A stretch of DNA of 64,000 nt from SAR324 cluster bacterium (GTDB taxonomy: Bacteria > SAR324 > XYD2-FULL-50-16), in assembly GCA_028282885.1 (NCBI GenBank), contig JANQGX010000045.1, positions 207,308-271,307 of the forward strand. The letters are read 5' to 3'. This document shows positions 1-7,992 of the stretch, in pieces. The translations under genes and the position numbers were made by a program. The notes below the pieces were generated by a model that saw nothing but the letters and a program-made list of their open reading frames with translations, searched no databases and was not told the origin of the DNA. The stretch's first letter is position 1; the number at the start of each line of letters is the position of its first letter.

Positions 1-569
1 AGATTGACAGGGATACGTCCAAAGGCTTGAACTCCGTCCGAGTGCACCACAATATCCGGATTGATGGATTTCACGGTTTTGGAGATTGCGGCCAGATCCT
101 GAATGATACCTGTTTCGCTATTGACATGTTGTATCGATATCATTCGTGTTTGATCATTAACCAGACTGGCCAAATGCTCTAGGTCGATCTGGCTGGTTTG
201 CGAGGAGATATTCACTATGTCGACCCGGGCCAGATTATTTTCCGAGAGCCAGTCACAGGTTTTGGTTACCGCAGCGTGCTCAAGTGGAGATGTGATAAGG
301 TGCGAGCCTTGATGCGGCTTTTTCTGAAAGAAACCTTTGATAGCTAGGTTGTCGCTTTCCGTTCCGCTTCCGCAGCAAATAACACCTGCCAGGGGCACGT
401 TGAAGATAGCCGCCAGGGATTTTCTGGCATCTTCCATCGTTTTCCCGGCCTGAATTCCGGCATGATGAACGCTTCCCGGATTGCCGTAGGTATCAATCAA
501 GAGTCGATGAAGACTGTCGATAATTTCAGGTAGCGGTTTTGTAGTAGCGGCGTTATCGAGATAGTACAT
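1..569 (-). CDS. Cysteine desulfurase (NifS/IscS family), C-terminus beyond the window
   Basis: This is a class V PLP-dependent aminotransferase-fold protein that would take sulfur from cysteine for Fe-S cluster or thiocofactor assembly. The ATG lies at 569 and about 189 codons are present before the window edge. The N-terminus reads MYYLDNAATT, the family's hallmark, followed by GNPGSVHHAG, CGSGTESDN (PLP phosphate contact), the EHAAV histidine that stacks on the cofactor, VNSETG and SDGVQAFG (aspartate that contacts the PLP nitrogen). The PLP-binding lysine and the catalytic cysteine loop lie outside the window, so activity cannot be judged. It runs in the same direction as the upstream purQ gene, 97 bases away. 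IscS, NifS and SufS types cannot be separated from this part. Confidence 0.88.
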   Translation of the reverse strand, partial: MYYLDNAATTKPLPEIIDSLHRLLIDTYGNPGSVHHAGIQAGKTMEDARKSLAAIFNVPLAGVICCGSGTESDNLAIKGFFQKKPHQGSHLITSPLEHAAVTKTCDWLSENNLARVDIVNISSQTSQIDLEHLASLVNDQTRMISIQHVNSETGIIQDLAAISKTVKSINPDIVVHSDGVQAFGRIPVN

Positions 570-666
570 TCTGGTGCTTAAAAGGTGTTTTTATATTTTG
601 TTGGAGGTCTTCCGGCTAATCTATGCCGCTTAGAGAATGGCATCCCTTGTGAAGTTTCGAAAGAGT

Positions 667-1476
667 CTAGAGCTGATCCAGGTATTGATAAGCATTTTTG
701 AATATCGACAGACCCTCACCATCTTCTTCGGTGAATGTCATTCTTGTCCACTGCGGATGATTTGTATAATGATTATATGCTTCGGGATGAGGCATCAGTC
801 CCATAATATTACCTTTTTTATTGCTAATAGCGGCAATATTATTCCATGAACCGTTGGGATTATAGGGATATACATCGGTTGCCTCACCATGCTTGTCTGC
901 GTAAAACATGGTAATCAGATTCTGGTCCACCAGGCTGCGCTGCACCTCTGAATCGGTTACGACAAGACGCCCTTCCCCGTGCCTGACAGGAAGATAAAGG
1001 TGCTCCAGATTCTCCGTAAAAACACAATTGCTTTGCGGATTGATTTTGAGATTGACCCATCTGTTTTCAAATCTTCCCTTCCGATTTTGGGTCAGCGAGA
1101 CAACCTGATCAGAAAATGCTTGAGATTCATCAGGCAAGAGCCCAAGCTTAATCAGCAATTGGAATCCATTACAGATTCCCAGAATAAGTTTGCCGCTTTC
1201 AATAAAATCGAGAAATTGTTCTTTAAGATTAACGGATTCCGAGATACCGTATTTAAACCGGTTGGCGCCAACCCTGGCAGACCCAAGATAATCACCATCC
1301 AGAAATCCTCCAATCAGGACGACAAAATCGTAATCCTTGAGATGTGTTGTTCCTTCCAAGAACCTCAGAGTGTGAAGAACCTCAATTTCATTGGCTCCTG
1401 ATTTCTCGCATGCGTATGCGGTTTCCCTTTCGCAATTCAACCCCATTCCGGAGAGGATAAGTGTTTTTTTATTCAT
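667..1476 (-). CDS. purQ: Phosphoribosylformylglycinamidine synthase glutaminase subunit PurQ
   Basis: This class I glutamine amidotransferase supplies ammonia to PurL in the fourth step of de novo purine synthesis. The 269-residue protein has the nucleophile elbow GICNGFQ (cysteine near residue 101), an RHGEGR motif and a C-terminal PHPEAYNH carrying the catalytic His-Glu pair. The N-terminal LILSGMGLNCERET matches the PurQ start of separate-subunit enzymes. It is somewhat longer than the roughly 225 residues of typical bacterial PurQ and closer to the glutaminase domain of long PurL, but no PurL or PurS gene adjoins it here. The ATG at 1476 has no strong Shine-Dalgarno sequence. Confidence 0.9.
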   Translation of the reverse strand: MNKKTLILSGMGLNCERETAYACEKSGANEIEVLHTLRFLEGTTHLKDYDFVVLIGGFLDGDYLGSARVGANRFKYGISESVNLKEQFLDFIESGKLILGICNGFQLLIKLGLLPDESQAFSDQVVSLTQNRKGRFENRWVNLKINPQSNCVFTENLEHLYLPVRHGEGRLVVTDSEVQRSLVDQNLITMFYADKHGEATDVYPYNPNGSWNNIAAISNKKGNIMGLMPHPEAYNHYTNHPQWTRMTFTEEDGEGLSIFKNAYQYLDQL

Positions 1477-1557
1477 GGGTCATTCAGAATCGATTTTGCA
1501 GGTCGGCTTGATCGTAGACCGGTAAATCCATTTGAAGCGTCATCTTCAGCAGGAGTC

Positions 1558-1586
1558 TTGTTTAACCCGACCAAAGCTTATATAAC
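1558..1586 (+). promoter_or_regulatory. Possible sigma-70-type promoter for the GlnD-like gene
   Basis: TTGTTT (1558-1563) and TATAAC (1581-1586) are separated by 17 bases, about 70 bases before the ATG at 1657. The -10 matches consensus at five of six positions and the -35 at three. This was assigned by eye only. Confidence 0.3.
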
Positions 1587-1656
1587 AGAATTAGGTTTAG
1601 AGATTTCATTCTATACAAAAGATGGTGTGTTAACAATTCGAAAGCCGTAAAAAACC

Positions 1657-4600
1657 ATGTCAGTACCGGATGTCGGCAACTCTACAGAAAAACTCAACCA
1701 GCTTGTCTCCCAATTTCAAAAGTTTCACGGAACACTAAGAGCCTCTCTCTCCGATAACATCAAAGACTATAGCGATTTTTACAATCAACAGTATGCTGCC
1801 TACAGAAAAATCTCAGCCGACAGAATTCTGACCGAGGAAAGTGCCCATCAGACAGTATCGGATCATGCCATTTGGATGGATGGTTGGATCCGGTTCAGTT
1901 GGTGGTTTGTTTTGCAGGAGTTTGATCAGCTGATGGAAGACATCAGAAACACCATCAGGCAGAAACTACCGTACCTCAGGAAGACGATTCCCCGGAAAAC
2001 TGAGAAGAGAGAACAACTTAAGCAAGTGTTATTGGAAGAGCCTGATCAGACAATCAGGATGGATCCGGCTGAACGCGCTTACTACTCCAATCAACTGAAA
2101 AACCTTGAGTGTGAAATCGAAACACTTCAGCAACAGATGGTTCTGTTTGAAAAGAACTCTGCTTCAACTCGTACCTTTGTGCTTGAGGAGAAGAGACTGC
2201 TGTCGCTGTTGGCGGTTTTTGCTCGAGGAGGATACGGCAGGGAAGAACTGACTTTCTCCTCGGATATTGATCTGGCATATTGCCTTGACCTGAAGCGGGC
2301 GAGGAGTGAAGAGATTTTGATTATTCAGGAGCTTATCAAAAGAATGGAGGCATTGTTTGAAGCAATTCCTGCAGATCTGGCATCGCAGTATTTTGAATTG
2401 GGAGAGGATTTGTCCCGGTTCAATCGGACCGATATGTTGCATACCATACCATCCATCCTTGAAGGGAGAACGATTATCGGTGATCCGGAAATCCTGGGAA
2501 AACTGAAACTGGATTTTTCTTTGGTATGTCCCCCTGAGAAAGCCATTCGTTTTTTAAAGCAGCAGATGGATAGCCTGTCATTAGAGTCAAATGAAAGGTT
2601 TAACATTAAGGATGGATATGGGGGAGTTCGCCATCTGCAGTATGTGCTTTGGATGGTATTGATTGTTGAAAGTCATGAAAACAGTAATTCTCCCCATCTG
2701 TTGGAGTATCTTCGCAACAAGGGGTGGATCTCAACCGAAGATAAACAAAACCTTGTCCAGGCTCTTGAGTTTTATTTTGATTTGAGGAACTTCATCGGAT
2801 TATATGATCTGTATGAAGAGCGGTTGAACGAGGACGATGTTAACAACAATCCAGGCATGCAACCAATCGATAAGGATATGCTGGATAGCAAGGTTTCTCT
2901 CGCCTATTTGAAGCTAAAGCAACGATTTGTTAATATTGACTATTTAGACAGATTTCGATTGCATTCGATAAAGAAAATCTCTTCCCTGGCAGGATCAATT
3001 GTGGAAGATATGCTGAATCGGACCGTTGTTGAAACCCTGCCGGGATTTAACCTGGTTAAGCATATTGGCTCCAACAGGGTTATACAGTTAACTGCCAGGG
3101 AGAAAAAGAGATCCTCAACCTGGAATCTGATCGACAGGGTGGCGGATCGCAGGAAATCGAGTAAAGATCTTGAACTTGAAAGAATCAAGGATCTGTTTCT
3201 CAATCCCGATAACCTGTTTGATCTCTTTCTCTATATTGCAAGAACCGGGATCAGGCTGAGTAAGATCCTGATGAACCATTTTTCCGGGCTTGTGGAGGAG
3301 ATGTATTTGGTTATGAACGTCGCGGGGTTTTCCCGGGTTAAAAGATTCGTAACAGATCTGTTTGTTGCCGATAATGCGTCCATTGCTGTTCGTCAGATGA
3401 TGGATATCGCATCTCCTCTCTCAAGGGACGGTCACATTAAAACATTATTGGGATTGATCATTCCTGAAGTGAATCAGATGAGGTATCTTCTTCGGAACCT
3501 GGAAATTCACGAGTATCCGTTATGCATCCACTCGATGAAGGCATTGGGTCAGATAGAGATAGAAATTGAAAACAGCCAGAAAAATGAACCTGAATTGTGG
3601 CGTTTCATCAGTGAAAAGGATGTCTTCGCTCTAAAGTGGTCCACCTTCTTTCACGATATCGGTAAAATCAATCCTTATCGGGATCATGAAAAGCTGGGAC
3701 CTATCCTGTCGACGGATATGTTGCGAAGGTTGGGTTGGTATGAAGAGGATGAAATACTGGATCTGGTTCGGTTGTTGATCTCAAATCATCAGTCCGTTGT
3801 CAGGTTCAGCCAACTGTCGACTTATCTGGATCTGGGCATACTGAAGTTTTTTGAATTGGCCCAACGGGATCCGGGCAAAGTTTTGTTGCTTTATCTCATC
3901 AATCTCAGTGATTTTAAGAGTGTGAACTCAAAGATGGGACACAAGGCGGCTCATCTGGAAAACTTCTTTGAGAAGACCATGAGCATCCTTAGTGAGTTCA
4001 AGCGGGAGGAGCTGTCGGGATCATTGACTGAGGTTGTGAACGGATATTTGGATCGCAGGGTTGCGGAAATTCGCATGTCTGTTCTATTGGAGCTTTTGTT
4101 GAGGCAGGCCTGCAATAAAAACCTTGATGATGTCATAATAGTCCCGCTCAGCAAATTGTCTCCTAAAGAGGCAAAATCATTGGAACGATATCGCAAGGAA
4201 CTGGAAAATTCTCTTGTGTTTCTGAAGCTGGCGGAACTGGATGACGCTTCACTGGAAAAGCATCGATTCAGATTTACCCGAATTGTAAAAGAGGTGATTT
4301 CAGAGGACAACATCAGATCCGTGACAGCTCCATTGAGCAGATACGGCAGTTGGTTTTTTTCCACCGTGCCTAATCGTTACCTGTTGAGTTCCAGGGTGGG
4401 TACTCTTACAACACAATTACAGGAATTTGAAGACAGCTATCATCAAAATCTTAGACTGTCGTATGTCAAGGGTGAGCAGGGCGAATACGACAGCATCCTG
4501 TTCAAATTTGTAGGGAATGTTATCCTTCAGGCTAAAATCGCCTATGTGTTGAGTTGGCAAGGAATTAATATCGAGAACGGAAAGATCAACCAGGTCCATT

Positions 4601-5073
4601 ACGGAAATGGAGAAAAAGGCTATGTTGGATTCTTTCGGGTCTCTGCAACGAGCCCTGGGGAAATACTCACCGGCAATGAACTGGAAAATGTGATAAGAAA
4701 CCTCACAATGCCGCCTTTGAACCCGCCCAGGGTTTCAGAAACCAAAAAGCTTCACAATGTAAAAGTGGCCTATTTTCTGGAGCAGGAAAAAGGATACCTG
4801 ATTGAGGAAGGGAAAAGCAAACAGTTTACCAGGTCTTCCCGGGAATACGTGGCCGTTAAGATATCACTGCTTGATGCGCCTTTTGTCTATTATAAGATTT
4901 TACGATCATTTGATGCCGCCGAGATAGTTCCACAACAGGTGACTATTACCACGATTGGTAACCAGATTATTGACTATTTCTATATTGACAGGGAGGATCT
5001 TGACAGGTTGCAGAATAGTGAATTCAAGGGAGTACTCCATAAATACATCAACGCCGATATTACGATATCATAG
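1657..5073 (+). CDS. GlnD-like nucleotidyltransferase/HD/ACT signalling protein (PII uridylyltransferase-like)
   Basis: Domain order matches GlnD, the enzyme that uridylylates and de-uridylylates PII to report glutamine status. An N-terminal helical region of about 180 residues contains a coiled stretch. It is followed by a nucleotidyltransferase motif GGYGREEL...SDIDL near residue 190, a GlnD-type NIKDGYGGVRHLQ segment near 315, and an HD phosphohydrolase motif FFHDIGK near 665 with further histidines (SNHQSVV). Two stretches after about residue 940 read like ACT domains. At 1138 residues it is clearly longer than usual GlnD (about 850-950), with the excess mostly at the N-terminus. The GlnD call rests on architecture, and PII may not be the target because no glnB or glnA is nearby. 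The ATG at 1657 lacks an obvious ribosome binding site. Confidence 0.65.
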   Translation: MSVPDVGNSTEKLNQLVSQFQKFHGTLRASLSDNIKDYSDFYNQQYAAYRKISADRILTEESAHQTVSDHAIWMDGWIRFSWWFVLQEFDQLMEDIRNTIRQKLPYLRKTIPRKTEKREQLKQVLLEEPDQTIRMDPAERAYYSNQLKNLECEIETLQQQMVLFEKNSASTRTFVLEEKRLLSLLAVFARGGYGREELTFSSDIDLAYCLDLKRARSEEILIIQELIKRMEALFEAIPADLASQYFELGEDLSRFNRTDMLHTIPSILEGRTIIGDPEILGKLKLDFSLVCPPEKAIRFLKQQMDSLSLESNERFNIKDGYGGVRHLQYVLWMVLIVESHENSNSPHLLEYLRNKGWISTEDKQNLVQALEFYFDLRNFIGLYDLYEERLNEDDVNNNPGMQPIDKDMLDSKVSLAYLKLKQRFVNIDYLDRFRLHSIKKISSLAGSIVEDMLNRTVVETLPGFNLVKHIGSNRVIQLTAREKKRSSTWNLIDRVADRRKSSKDLELERIKDLFLNPDNLFDLFLYIARTGIRLSKILMNHFSGLVEEMYLVMNVAGFSRVKRFVTDLFVADNASIAVRQMMDIASPLSRDGHIKTLLGLIIPEVNQMRYLLRNLEIHEYPLCIHSMKALGQIEIEIENSQKNEPELWRFISEKDVFALKWSTFFHDIGKINPYRDHEKLGPILSTDMLRRLGWYEEDEILDLVRLLISNHQSVVRFSQLSTYLDLGILKFFELAQRDPGKVLLLYLINLSDFKSVNSKMGHKAAHLENFFEKTMSILSEFKREELSGSLTEVVNGYLDRRVAEIRMSVLLELLLRQACNKNLDDVIIVPLSKLSPKEAKSLERYRKELENSLVFLKLAELDDASLEKHRFRFTRIVKEVISEDNIRSVTAPLSRYGSWFFSTVPNRYLLSSRVGTLTTQLQEFEDSYHQNLRLSYVKGEQGEYDSILFKFVGNVILQAKIAYVLSWQGINIENGKINQVHYGNGEKGYVGFFRVSATSPGEILTGNELENVIRNLTMPPLNPPRVSETKKLHNVKVAYFLEQEKGYLIEEGKSKQFTRSSREYVAVKISLLDAPFVYYKILRSFDAAEIVPQQVTITTIGNQIIDYFYIDREDLDRLQNSEFKGVLHKYINADITIS

Positions 5074-5098
5074 AGGTGATCATCCGGTTTTTCAAAGA

Positions 5099-5163
5099 AG
5101 AAGACCGACAGCCTGATTAATTGGTGAAATATTCCATGAGTGGTTTCGGCTGACCGGTCTTCT
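5099..5163 (+). other. Long imperfect hairpin in the leader of hom
   Basis: The arm at 5099-5113 (AGAAGACCGACAGCC) pairs with GGCTGACCGGTCTTCT at 5148-5163, with one bulge and one mismatch. The loop is 34 bases. No T-tract follows, so it is not a simple terminator. It fills most of the 110-base gap between the GlnD-like gene and hom and ends 20 bases before the hom ATG. Confidence 0.4.
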
Positions 5164-5183
5164 GCAAATCAATATTTGAACTA

Positions 5184-6500
5184 ATGCATCAGGATATGAA
5201 AAAAACAATAAATGTTGGGGTATGTGGCTTGGGAACGGTTGGCGCGGGGACTGTCCAGCTTTTACAGAACAATATGGCTCTGATTCAACAACGAACCGGG
5301 GTGACGATTCGGGTAACCAGGGCTGCGACAATTGACGCTTATCAGCATCTGGATATTGATTTTAAGGATCTTGCGGTAACAGATTCTGTTGATGATGTCC
5401 TCAATGATCCGGATATCGATGTGATTGTTGAATTGATAGGTGGTGACGGGCTGGCAAAGAAAATAATTCTGGAAGCTTTTGATAAAGGAAAGTCAGTCGT
5501 CACGGCAAACAAGGCATTAATCGCCAAGCATTCCCAGGAGATTTTCAGGTCCGCTTTCGAATCATCGGGAATGTTCGGTTTTGAAGCGAGTGTGGGTGGA
5601 GGAATTCCGATAATCAGGAGTATTAGAGACGGTTTCTCCGGCGATCGTATAGAAAGTATCTCCGGTATCATGAATGGTACGGCGAACTATATCCTCTCTT
5701 CGATGAGTAACGATGGTACTGAATTCAACGATGCCCTTAAAATGGCCCAGGAGAAGGGATATGCTGAAGCTGATCCCACCTTCGATATCGAGGGAATCGA
5801 CACGGCACATAAGGTTGTTATCTTAATGGAGCTGGCCTTTAACGCCTTTTTTGATTTTGACCAGCTTTATACCGAGGGAATTACAAAAATCGAACCGGCG
5901 GATATTCAATTGGCCCGGCAGTTTGGATATGCCATTAAACTTATCGGACAGGCTCATAACTCAGAAAAAGGGATTGAGGGCAGGGTACACCCGGCCCTGG
6001 TTAGTCTCAATAACATGCTTGCATCGGTCCAGGGTGCTTTTAATGCAATCTCCGTTACCGGGAATTTTGTGGGTAATACACTGAGCTATGGTGCCGGAGC
6101 CGGTTCCCACCCGACGGCATCTGCTGTGGCAGGCGATATCATCGAAATCAGCAGGCGCCTGACCAATCTGGGCGGTGAAGCAACTCCCCCTCTTTCCGCA
6201 TCATTTGATCGATTGGAAAAGGTAGATTTGATTCCGATGGAGGAGACTGAATCGCGTTTCTTCCTGAGATTCAACACGAAAAACCCGGATGAAGGGCTGG
6301 CTATTGTCGGTGAGGAGTTGAACCGGAAAGATATTAAAATAGGTGAACAACAGATTCTTGAGCCCGGACTCAACGGAGAAAAATCGGTAGCTATTTTAAT
6401 CCCTGCAGTTTCAGAGAGCAAAATGCAGACTGCCTTGAATCATTTGAATGGGTTGGATGCCCTCAGCGGATCCATAGGATACATCCGGATTTTTGAGTAA
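5184..6500 (+). CDS. hom: Homoserine dehydrogenase
   Basis: The enzyme reduces aspartate semialdehyde to homoserine, the branch point to threonine and methionine. The 438-residue protein has an N-terminal Rossmann motif GLGTVGAGTVQLL, TANKALIA, and the signature EASVGGGIPIIRSI followed by SGIMNGTANYILS. Then comes EADPTFDIEGIDTAHK, where the acidic residues and lysine form the catalytic site. The last 90 or so residues (ESRFFLRFNT onward) look like a regulatory ACT domain, as in monofunctional threonine-sensitive enzymes. Aspartokinase and threonine synthase are not adjacent. A second in-frame ATG at 5196 is equally plausible as start, and neither has a good ribosome binding site. Confidence 0.93.
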   Translation: MHQDMKKTINVGVCGLGTVGAGTVQLLQNNMALIQQRTGVTIRVTRAATIDAYQHLDIDFKDLAVTDSVDDVLNDPDIDVIVELIGGDGLAKKIILEAFDKGKSVVTANKALIAKHSQEIFRSAFESSGMFGFEASVGGGIPIIRSIRDGFSGDRIESISGIMNGTANYILSSMSNDGTEFNDALKMAQEKGYAEADPTFDIEGIDTAHKVVILMELAFNAFFDFDQLYTEGITKIEPADIQLARQFGYAIKLIGQAHNSEKGIEGRVHPALVSLNNMLASVQGAFNAISVTGNFVGNTLSYGAGAGSHPTASAVAGDIIEISRRLTNLGGEATPPLSASFDRLEKVDLIPMEETESRFFLRFNTKNPDEGLAIVGEELNRKDIKIGEQQILEPGLNGEKSVAILIPAVSESKMQTALNHLNGLDALSGSIGYIRIFE

Positions 6501-6507
6501 GGCTAAC

Positions 6508-6526
6508 ACAGGATTCAACCTGTTTT
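6508..6526 (+). terminator. Weak intrinsic terminator after hom
   Basis: The stem ACAGG (6508-6512) pairs with CCTGT (6519-6523), with a six-base loop and a short T run. Five base pairs make it marginal, but it lies directly after the hom stop codon. Confidence 0.35.
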
Positions 6527-6837
6527 GCAGAGCTGTATGAATATCTGGAGCAAGCCTTGTTTATACTCATTGACAGAAACTGATCATATCCTAAAAAATG
6601 AAAAATTACGCAGATTGGTATCCTTAAATCCATACCTGCCCTGCAAAGGAACGTCGCTTGTTTCCAGGATCAGCAGACGATTGATTTCCGCCCCACGAAC
6701 GATATATAAAGGGCAGTCCTGAGGAGACTTGGCAGAGATCCGGTTTGTCAAGGTAGCTTACAGGGAGAGAAGAGAGCGTTCTTTAATTGAGCTGATGTCA
6801 CATGAGCTGAATATGATAATCTGATGAGGATGGAGAT
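6527..6837 (+). other. Non-coding gap before the TPR gene, with a promoter-like pair
   Basis: No convincing gene is seen. TTGACA at 6570-6575 and TAAAAA at 6592-6597, separated by 16 bases, form a candidate promoter for the downstream TPR-rpoZ genes. A 65-codon open frame at 6525-6722 has no family-like sequence and no ribosome binding site. I do not accept it as a gene. Confidence 0.35.
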
Positions 6838-7587
6838 TTGGCAACTTCAAAAAGAAAAAAAGACAATTCAAAGGCTAAACAGAAAAAGGAACTGGTACAG
6901 CAAGCGAATCCCGATGCAACTTCACAACCAGGAGAAGCGGAAGAACCTTTGAAGGCGGATCTTCTGGATGATTTTCTATTTCATGCAGCCAATTATGTTT
7001 ATGTCAGACGAAAGCTGTTCATTTCCCTGGCAGTAGCTGTTGTTGCTGCCATATGTGCGGTCTGGGGAACCTTCAGGTTCATTGAATACCGTGAAAACCA
7101 GCGAGATGAAAAGTTGTTTCGGGTGGAGCGGGTTATTTTTGACACAGTGTTGTCTAAAGATCAGAAATCGAAAAAAGCCCTACCTCTCTTACAGGAATTT
7201 CTTGATGAGTATTCAGGATCAGAACAGGCCGCTCTTGCATTGTTTTATCGTGCGGGTCTGTATTTCAACAAGAAGGAGTATTCAAAGGCGGAACAGGACC
7301 TGAATGAGCTGCTTACACACCTGGAACCCGGTTCGGATCTCTTTTTCCTCGCCAGTCTGAATCTGGCTAATGTTTTAAGGGATCAGAACAAAGCAGAGGA
7401 AGCAATCGAGATTTTGCAGTCGGCAAAGGCGGATGCCCTGACCGACATTATCCTGATGGAGCAAGCTGAAATGCTTATCAGTGTTGATCAAAAAGACAAA
7501 GCCAAAGAACTTCTGCAGGTATTGATGAAGGATTACCCGGAAAGCTATTACGCAACGAAAGCGAAACAATTATTAGAGATTTTATAG
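6838..7587 (+). CDS. Membrane-anchored TPR protein (YfgM-like)
   Basis: A lysine-rich cytoplasmic head of about 60 residues is followed by one transmembrane helix near residues 60-80 (LFISLAVAVVAAICAVWGTF). The rest is a roughly 170-residue helical repeat domain with TPR-like segments (EQAALALFYRAGLYFNKKEY; KAEEAIEILQSAKAD; KAKELLQVLMKDYP). This is the architecture of YfgM, a type II membrane protein that links periplasmic chaperones to SecYEG. The start is TTG, supported by GAGGA at 6826-6830 seven bases upstream; no nearby ATG fits. rpoZ follows after 54 bases. The precise role is inferred from topology, and any envelope TPR scaffold is possible. Confidence 0.7.
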   Translation: MATSKRKKDNSKAKQKKELVQQANPDATSQPGEAEEPLKADLLDDFLFHAANYVYVRRKLFISLAVAVVAAICAVWGTFRFIEYRENQRDEKLFRVERVIFDTVLSKDQKSKKALPLLQEFLDEYSGSEQAALALFYRAGLYFNKKEYSKAEQDLNELLTHLEPGSDLFFLASLNLANVLRDQNKAEEAIEILQSAKADALTDIILMEQAEMLISVDQKDKAKELLQVLMKDYPESYYATKAKQLLEIL

Positions 7588-7641
7588 TCCTGAACAGGTC
7601 TGTATTAAATCGTTATCCTTTTACTTCCCAACGGAGGGTAA

Positions 7642-7905
7642 ATGGTTGAGTATTTGGAGTTTATTGAAGAATATAAAGACGTTACTGAGATAAGCCTGTT
7701 TGACAAGGTCAAAGTAATCGCTTCCAGAACCCGTGACTTGTATGAAGGCAAGACAAGCAAAGCGGTGTCTGAGCATGATCTTGAACGGCGGAAGCCGAGC
7801 ACCGTAGCACATTATGAAGTAATTAAAGGTTATATCGAACCGAATATCCATGAAAAAGAAGAGAAATCCAGTGAGTTCATGGATGATATCGATATAGAAG
7901 AATAG
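7642..7905 (+). CDS. rpoZ: RNA polymerase omega subunit
   Basis: This 87-residue protein shows the omega pattern: an N-terminal helix ending in FDKVKVIASRTRDLYEG, then RRKPSTVAHYEVIKGYI, equivalent to the conserved KPTVVALREIAEG segment that packs on the beta-prime C-terminus. The acidic tail (EEKEEKSSEFMDDIDIEE-like) is common in omega. GGAGG lies a few bases before the ATG, giving one of the best ribosome binding sites in the region. It lies between the TPR gene and ispG rather than beside gmk or spoT. Confidence 0.8.
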   Translation: MVEYLEFIEEYKDVTEISLFDKVKVIASRTRDLYEGKTSKAVSEHDLERRKPSTVAHYEVIKGYIEPNIHEKEEKSSEFMDDIDIEE

Positions 7906-7992
7906 ACCCTCAAATCCCGGGAACGGCCGTCTGATTTTTGGTGGTATCGCTCCCGCATCTTCCTGCCTTACCTGAAAGGCTGAAGCAGATCA

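Noticed and set aside
979..1401. 140-codon plus-strand frame inside purQ
   Set aside because: Antisense to an intact PurQ with catalytic motifs; no ribosome binding site.
6525..6722. 65-codon frame between hom and the TPR gene
   Set aside because: No ribosome binding site, no family resemblance, and it overlaps a terminator-like stem and a promoter-like pair.
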